This document shows positions 5,578 through 10,162 of a DNA stretch of 10,162 nucleotides, one piece after another. Source of the stretch: an uncultured Clostridia bacterium (lineage in GTDB: Bacteria; Bacillota; Clostridia; TANB77; CAG-508); assembly GCA_947625075.1 (NCBI GenBank), contig CANQMY010000027.1, positions 1-10,162 on the forward strand, given 5' to 3'. The position numbers and the translations under genes were made by a program. Position 1 is the stretch's first letter. Every line of letters begins with the position of its first letter. Under the pieces are notes generated by a model. That model saw nothing but the letters and a program-made list of their open reading frames with translations. It made no database searches and was not told where the DNA came from.

Positions 5578-7284
5578 ATGGAAAAAATAGAAATAAGAGA
5601 TTTAAAAGATATGCTTGAAAAAACAGGTAAACTTTATGGAAATAAACCTGCATATAAAATTAGATTATCTGATATAAATGATGAGAAGAAAAAATATCTT
5701 ACAATTTCGCACAAAGAAGTTAGAGATATGATAAATGCATTAGGTACATCATTAATAGAAATGGGACTGAAAAATAAAAGAATTGCAGTAATAGGAGAAA
5801 ATAGATATGAATGGGAAATAGCATATCTAGCTATTGTTTGTGGAACAGGAATTGTAGTACCATTGGATAAAGCACTTCCAGAAAATGAACTAGAAAGCTT
5901 AATTGAACGTTCAGGAGTTGAAGCAATTTTTTATTCAAAAAATTATGAAGAAATATTAAATAGAATAATAAGAAGAGGAACAGGAAAGCTAAAAAGATTA
6001 ATATCTATGGATTTAAAGGAACATAAAGAAGGTATTTATTCAGAATTAGAATTAATAGAAACAGGAAAAAAACTTATAAGATTAGGAAATAGAAAGTTCT
6101 TAGACGCCAAAATAAGTCCAAATGCAATGAATATAATGTTGTTTACTTCAGGAACAACATCGAAATCAAAGGTTGTAGCTTTATCACATAAAAATTTATG
6201 TTCAAATTTAATGGATATAAAACAAGTATTGGATATAAACTCAGAAGATAGAATACTCTCATTTTTACCACTTCATCATGTATTTGAATGTACAGTAGGA
6301 TTTTTATTTTCATTATATTGTGGAAGTCAGACTTCATTTTGTGATGGAATAAGACATATACCAGATAATTTAAAAGAATATAAAATAACATTTATGTCAT
6401 GTGTTCCAGCAGTTTATGAGAATTTTTATAAAAATATAATGAAACAACTCGAAAAAGATGGAAGATTAAATGAAATTAATTCTTTAGTAGAAAAATACAA
6501 AAACAAATCAATGGACGAAAAGAAAAAAGTATTTAAAGAAATACATGAATTTTTTGGTGGACATATTAAATTATTAATAAGTGGGGCAGCTAGTTTATCT
6601 CCAAGTGTTGAAGAAGGATTTAGAAATTTTGGTTTAAATTTGTGCCAAGGATATGGATTAACAGAAACATCACCAGTTATTGGAGTTGAAACAAACGAGA
6701 ATTTTAGAGTAGGATCAATAGGAAAACCACTTCCACATGTTAAAGTAAAGCTAGAAGATGTAAACAATGAAGGAATTGGAGAATTAGTAGTAAAAGGTCC
6801 AAACATAATGTTAGGATATTATGAAAATAAAGAAGCAACTGAAGAAGCTTTAAAAGATGGATGGTTTTATACTGGAGATTTAGCAAAAATAGATAAAGAC
6901 GGATACATATTTATTTGTGGAAGAAAGAAGAGTGTAATAGTATTAAAAAATGGAAAAAATATTTTTCCAGAAGAAATGGAAAGTTTAATTAATAGAATTG
7001 AAGGTGTAAAAGAATCTTTTATATTTGGTAAAGCAAATAAAAATAATGATGACGATATAAGGATAAATGTGAAAATAGTATTTGATAGGCAGATTATGAA
7101 AGAGGCATACAAAGTGGAAAAAGACGAAGAAATATATAATGCTATAAACTCTAAAATAAAAGAAATAAACAAAGAAATGCCATCATATAAAGCAATTAAA
7201 AAAATAATTTTAACAGAAAAACCATTAATTAAAACAACAACATCTAAAATAAAAAGACAGGAAGAATTAAAAACCGTATTATAA
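5578..7284 (+). CDS. AMP-forming acyl-CoA or acyl-ACP synthetase (long-chain fatty acid ligase-like)
   Basis: The 568-residue protein is a complete adenylate-forming enzyme. The ATP-binding loop TSGTTSKSK spans 190-198. PLHHVFE (231-237) is the acyl-binding-region motif, ISGAASLSP (335-342) and GYGLTETSP (358-366) follow, then TGDLAKID (432-439) and the hinge GRKKSVIVLKNGKNIFPEE (448-466). The C-terminal TTTSKIKR (553-560) supplies the catalytic lysine at 557. The reaction activates a carboxylic acid with ATP and passes it to a thiol. Length and motifs favour medium- or long-chain fatty acids over acetate. Whether the acceptor is CoA or ACP cannot be read directly, but its place as first gene of a fatty acid synthesis operon makes ACP possible. 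The start has AGAGG 5 bases upstream. The stop is followed 14 bases later by birA. Confidence 0.87.
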   Translation: MEKIEIRDLKDMLEKTGKLYGNKPAYKIRLSDINDEKKKYLTISHKEVRDMINALGTSLIEMGLKNKRIAVIGENRYEWEIAYLAIVCGTGIVVPLDKALPENELESLIERSGVEAIFYSKNYEEILNRIIRRGTGKLKRLISMDLKEHKEGIYSELELIETGKKLIRLGNRKFLDAKISPNAMNIMLFTSGTTSKSKVVALSHKNLCSNLMDIKQVLDINSEDRILSFLPLHHVFECTVGFLFSLYCGSQTSFCDGIRHIPDNLKEYKITFMSCVPAVYENFYKNIMKQLEKDGRLNEINSLVEKYKNKSMDEKKKVFKEIHEFFGGHIKLLISGAASLSPSVEEGFRNFGLNLCQGYGLTETSPVIGVETNENFRVGSIGKPLPHVKVKLEDVNNEGIGELVVKGPNIMLGYYENKEATEEALKDGWFYTGDLAKIDKDGYIFICGRKKSVIVLKNGKNIFPEEMESLINRIEGVKESFIFGKANKNNDDDIRINVKIVFDRQIMKEAYKVEKDEEIYNAINSKIKEINKEMPSYKAIKKIILTEKPLIKTTTSKIKRQEELKTVL

Positions 7285-7298
7285 AATGGAGAATAATA

Positions 7299-7889
7299 TT
7301 GAAAAAAATTAAATTAGATAAAATTGTTAGTAAAGTTTTAGGAAGTGAAATATTTTACTATAAAAAAATTGATTCAACACAAAAAGAAATTTGGAAAAGA
7401 ATAATAGAAGACAGAATAAAAAATGGAACAGTAATAATTGCAGATATACAAACTAAAGGAATAGGAACACATGGAAGAAAGTGGTATACATCTCAGAAAG
7501 GAAATATTGCATTTTCAATTTGTTTTTTTCCAGATTGTAAACTAGAAAATTTAAAAAATATAACTAAAGATATAGCAAAAATATTAGTAAATATCTTTTA
7601 TGATTTTTATAAAATTAAAATAGAAATAAAAGATCCAAACGACTTAATTATAAATAATAAAAAAGTTGGAGGAATACTTACAGAAACTAGACTTAATGGA
7701 GAAAATGTAAAAGATTTAGTAATAGGGATAGGAATAAATACAGTAAAAAAATATTTTGAAGATGATATAAAAGATTTAGCAACATCAATTTATAAAGAAT
7801 ATAAAGTAAAGATTGATAATGTAAGAATAATATCAGAATTTTGCAATAGATTTGAAAAATATTTAATAAGAGAAAAAATAATGAATTAA
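7299..7889 (+). CDS. birA: Biotin--[acetyl-CoA carboxylase] ligase, catalytic domain only, TTG start
   Basis: The 196-residue protein begins directly with the ligase domain and has no N-terminal DNA-binding domain, so it should not act as a biotin-operon repressor. Visible motifs: YYKKIDSTQKE (20-30); the biotinoyl-AMP loop GIGTHGRKW (54-62, usually GRGRxGRxW); DPNDLIINNKKVGGILTET (112-130, usually WPNDI and KxxGIL, with lysine 122 in place); and IGIGIN (142-147). It attaches biotin to the AccB carrier of acetyl-CoA carboxylase, the source of malonyl-CoA for the fatty acid genes that follow. The start is TTG, with GGAG (7288-7291) at 7 bases; the nearby ATG at 7286 is out of frame. The small C-terminal domain of larger BirA proteins seems absent. 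The loop changes are noted but probably lineage-typical. Confidence 0.85.
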   Translation: MKKIKLDKIVSKVLGSEIFYYKKIDSTQKEIWKRIIEDRIKNGTVIIADIQTKGIGTHGRKWYTSQKGNIAFSICFFPDCKLENLKNITKDIAKILVNIFYDFYKIKIEIKDPNDLIINNKKVGGILTETRLNGENVKDLVIGIGINTVKKYFEDDIKDLATSIYKEYKVKIDNVRIISEFCNRFEKYLIREKIMN

Positions 7890-7890
7890 A

Positions 7891-7930
7891 AAGGAGGAAA
7901 TGTTAGCTATTTAAGCTAACAAAAATTAAA
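7891..7930 (+). promoter_or_regulatory. fabD translation-initiation region: remote SD, four-codon mini-ORF and hairpin
   Basis: A very strong Shine-Dalgarno, AAGGAGG (7891-7897), is followed at once by an ATG (7900) that reads only Met-Leu-Ala-Ile before TAA (7912-7914). The same bases form a perfect 8-bp hairpin, TGTTAGCT (7901-7908) / AGCTAACA (7914-7921), with loop ATTTA. fabD starts at 7931 and has no SD of its own; its frame is closed by TAG at 7904, so no earlier fabD start exists. Folding the hairpin shortens the SD-to-start distance from 33 to about 12 bases. Alternatively, ribosomes finish the mini-ORF and restart 16 bases downstream. Confidence 0.6.
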
Positions 7931-8869
7931 ATGAAAATAGCATTTTTATTTCCAGGTCAAGGATCACAATCCAGTGGAATGGGAAAAGATCTATATGATA
8001 ATTTTCAAGAATATAAAGATGTATATAATAAAGTAAAAGAATTAACAGGAATAGATGTAGAAAAAATAACTTTTGATGAAAAAGAAAATTCAAAATTAAA
8101 CCAAACCAGTTATACACAAATATGTATACTAACAATGAGTTTAGCAATTTTAGAATTATTAAAAAAAGAAGGAATTAAAGCTGAAGAAACAGCAGGTTTA
8201 AGTTTAGGAGAATATACAGCACTAATATACAGCAAAAAGATTTCTTTTGAAGATGGAGTGAATGCCATTAAAATGAGAGGCAAAATTATGGAAGAATTAA
8301 CACCTGAAGGAACATGGGAGATGGCAGCAATTATGGGATTAGATGAAGATGGAGTAAAAAAGGCATGCGAAAAAGTGAAAAGTGGTTTTGTTGATATGGC
8401 AAACTTTAATTGTAATTCACAAATTGTTATATCTGGAGAAAAGGAAGCTGTAATAGAAGCTAGTAAATATGCTAAAGAACTTGGAGCTAAAAAAATAATA
8501 CCTCTTAAAACTTCAGGACCATTTCATACTAGATTATTAAAAGAAGCATCAATAAAACTAAAGGAACAATTACAAAGTATTGAGTTTAAGAATTTTGAGA
8601 CAAGTGTTATAAGAAATATTGATGGTAATAAATATCAAAATCAAGATAATATGCCAGAAATATTATCAAAGCACATTATAAGTCCAGTAAGATTTGCAGA
8701 AAGTATAAAAACAATGTTAGATGATGGAATAGATACTTTTATAGAAGTAGGTCCTGGAAAATCTTTAACATCATTTATTAGAAGAACTGATCAAACAGTA
8801 AAAACATTTGCTATAAACAATAAAAAAAGTTTTGAAGAAACAGTTAATCAAATAAAAAATGCAATGTAA
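7931..8869 (+). CDS. fabD: Malonyl-CoA:ACP transacylase
   Basis: The 312-residue protein, the usual family length, starts MKIAFLFPGQGSQ with the oxyanion-loop glutamine at residue 10. The nucleophile elbow GLSLGEY carries serine 91 (family GHSLGEY, with Leu for His as in other clostridia). Arginine 116 in MRGKIM binds the malonyl carboxylate, and histidine 199 in GPFHT completes the catalytic pair. VEVGPGK-type residues (IEVGPGKSL) occur near the end. It moves malonyl from CoA to acyl carrier protein in the cytoplasm. It lies 41 bases after birA and 36 before fabG in one operon. The start is fixed by the conserved N-terminus, although the ribosome binding site is unusually far upstream (see the preceding leader). 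Confidence 0.97.
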   Translation: MKIAFLFPGQGSQSSGMGKDLYDNFQEYKDVYNKVKELTGIDVEKITFDEKENSKLNQTSYTQICILTMSLAILELLKKEGIKAEETAGLSLGEYTALIYSKKISFEDGVNAIKMRGKIMEELTPEGTWEMAAIMGLDEDGVKKACEKVKSGFVDMANFNCNSQIVISGEKEAVIEASKYAKELGAKKIIPLKTSGPFHTRLLKEASIKLKEQLQSIEFKNFETSVIRNIDGNKYQNQDNMPEILSKHIISPVRFAESIKTMLDDGIDTFIEVGPGKSLTSFIRRTDQTVKTFAINNKKSFEETVNQIKNAM

Positions 8870-8905
8870 ATAAAAAATAAAATAATAAAAAAATGGAGGA
8901 AAATT

Positions 8906-9646
8906 ATGAATAAAGTAGCTTTTATAACTGGAAGTACAAGAGGAATAGGTAAACAAATAGCAAAAACTCTTGCAAAAGATGGATATGATATTGTTATTAA
9001 TTATATGACAGAAGAAGATAATTATGAAGATGCAAAAAAAGAAATAGAAAATGAAAATAAGGATATAAAGTGTATAGCAGTTAAAGGTGATGTAACAAAC
9101 TTTGAAAATTGCGAAGAAATGGTAAAGAAAATAATTGATACATTTGGAAAAATAGATGTATTAGTAAATAATGCAGGAATAACAAGAGATATGTTGCTTT
9201 TAAGAATGAAAGAAAAAGACTTTAGAGATGTTATAGATGTTAATCTTGTAGGAACTTTTAATTTGACAAAATGCGTGTCAAGTTATATGATTAAAGCAAA
9301 AAGTGGAAGAATTATAAATATAGCTTCTGTAGTTGGTATAGCAGGAAATAGTGGACAAAGTAATTATGCTGCTTCTAAAGCTGGAATAATAGGATTTACA
9401 AAAAGTATAGCTAAAGAATTAGCTAGTAGAAATATACTAGTTAATGCAGTTGCACCTGGATTTATACAAACAAAAATGACAGAAGTATTAAGTGATTCAG
9501 TAAAAGAAAGTATATTAGAGCAAATTCCTTTAAGAAGATTTGGAACAACTGAAGATGTAGCAAATGTTATCAAATTCCTAGCATCAGAAGATAGTAAATA
9601 CATAACAGGTCAAGTAATACATATAGATGGAGGAATGTTAATGTAA
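8906..9646 (+). CDS. fabG: 3-oxoacyl-[acyl-carrier-protein] reductase
   Basis: The 246-residue short-chain dehydrogenase has the NADPH-binding glycine motif GSTRGIG (9-15), GDV near 61-63, NNAG (88-91), Asn 113, and the catalytic Ser 141, Tyr 154 and Lys 158 in the YxxxK arrangement. The ending GQVIHIDGGMLM is typical of FabG and not of generic dehydrogenases. It reduces 3-oxoacyl-ACP to 3-hydroxyacyl-ACP in the elongation cycle. GGAGG sits 6 bases before the ATG. It lies directly between fabD and fabF, the standard clostridial order, and its stop is one base from the fabF start. Confidence 0.96.
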   Translation: MNKVAFITGSTRGIGKQIAKTLAKDGYDIVINYMTEEDNYEDAKKEIENENKDIKCIAVKGDVTNFENCEEMVKKIIDTFGKIDVLVNNAGITRDMLLLRMKEKDFRDVIDVNLVGTFNLTKCVSSYMIKAKSGRIINIASVVGIAGNSGQSNYAASKAGIIGFTKSIAKELASRNILVNAVAPGFIQTKMTEVLSDSVKESILEQIPLRRFGTTEDVANVIKFLASEDSKYITGQVIHIDGGMLM

Positions 9647-9647
9647 T

Positions 9648-10162
9648 ATGGAAAGAAGAGTTGTAGTTACAGGTCTTGGAGCAATAACTCCAATAGGAAA
9701 TAATGTAGAAGAATTTTGGAAAAGTATTGAAGAAAACAAATGTGGTATAGATGATATTACCTTAGTAGATGTATCTGACTTTAAAACAAAATTTGCAGCA
9801 GAAGTAAAAAATTTTGATGAAGAAAAATACTTTGATCCTAAACAAATAAGAAAATTAGATAGAGTTATAAAATTAGCATTAGTTGCTGCAAAAGAAGCTC
9901 TAGCAGACAGTAAAATAAATAAAGAAAATACAGATTTTAATAAAGTTGGAGTATTTGTTGGTTCAGGGATAGGTGGACTTAATACAATACAAGAGCAATG
10001 TGAAATAAATTTTGAAAAGGGAAATAAAAGAGTATCTCCACTATTTATACCAATGGGAATAGCAAATATGCCTGCTGGAAATATTGCAATAGAATTAGGG
10101 CTAAAAGGAGAATCTATTTCTATTGTAACAGCGTGTAGTTCATCAACTCATTCAATAGGAGA
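9648..10162 (+). CDS. fabF: 3-oxoacyl-[acyl-carrier-protein] synthase II, N-terminal part (cut by window edge)
   Basis: The first 171 residues are visible and the frame stays open to the window end. The start MERRVVVTGLGAITPIGNNVEEFW is the classic FabF N-terminus. FVGSGIGGL (103-111) and the nucleophile motif TACSSSTHSIG with cysteine 163 follow. The two histidines of the active site lie beyond the edge. FabF elongates acyl-ACP with malonyl-ACP. The ATG is one base after the fabG stop; its likely ribosome binding site, GGAGGA (9629-9634), is inside the end of fabG at a rather long 13 bases, so translation is probably coupled to fabG. Confidence 0.95.
   Translation, partial: MERRVVVTGLGAITPIGNNVEEFWKSIEENKCGIDDITLVDVSDFKTKFAAEVKNFDEEKYFDPKQIRKLDRVIKLALVAAKEALADSKINKENTDFNKVGVFVGSGIGGLNTIQEQCEINFEKGNKRVSPLFIPMGIANMPAGNIAIELGLKGESISIVTACSSSTHSIG

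Overview
The window is very AT-rich DNA with short intergenic gaps, AGA, ATA and TTA codons throughout, and strong GGAGG-type ribosome binding sites. It carries a sporulation sigma factor of the SigK type and a type II fatty acid synthesis operon. Together these point to a low-GC, Gram-positive, spore-forming member of the Clostridia. The species cannot be named from the sequence alone.

Layout. Bases 1 to about 130 are the 3' part of a GC-rich, strongly folded, non-coding RNA cut by the window edge; I do not recognise its class. It meets a minus-strand gene for a small four-helix membrane protein (169-543) tail to tail over a shared terminator. A plus-strand block follows: a DUF421 (YetF-like) membrane protein overlapping a DUF4363-like protein (680-1761), a U32 'peptidase' family protein of the tRNA-hydroxylation type (1842-3071) behind a perfect consensus promoter, and pro-sigma-K (3143-3844) behind a possible mother-cell-type promoter, closed by a terminator. 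Next come a membrane-anchored polysaccharide deacetylase (3964-4905) and a convergent TspO/MBR protein (4966-5421, minus), which share a second terminator.

From 5578 to the window end runs one operon: AMP-forming acyl ligase, biotin protein ligase, fabD, fabG and the start of fabF. BirA would biotinylate the acetyl-CoA carboxylase carrier protein that feeds malonyl-CoA. FabD loads malonyl onto ACP, FabF condenses and FabG reduces. The acyl ligase could bring preformed fatty acids into the same pool. fabH, acpP and an enoyl reductase are not in the part of the operon seen here.

The most interesting small-scale signals are an SD / mini-ORF / hairpin arrangement directly before fabD, a 20-bp imperfect palindrome abutting the likely promoter of the fatty acid operon, an 8-bp inverted repeat framing the perfect promoter of the U32 gene, and the unidentified RNA at the left edge. 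I see no mobile element, CRISPR array, tRNA or rRNA. No unmistakably new multi-gene system is visible; the window reads mostly as core chromosomal genes.
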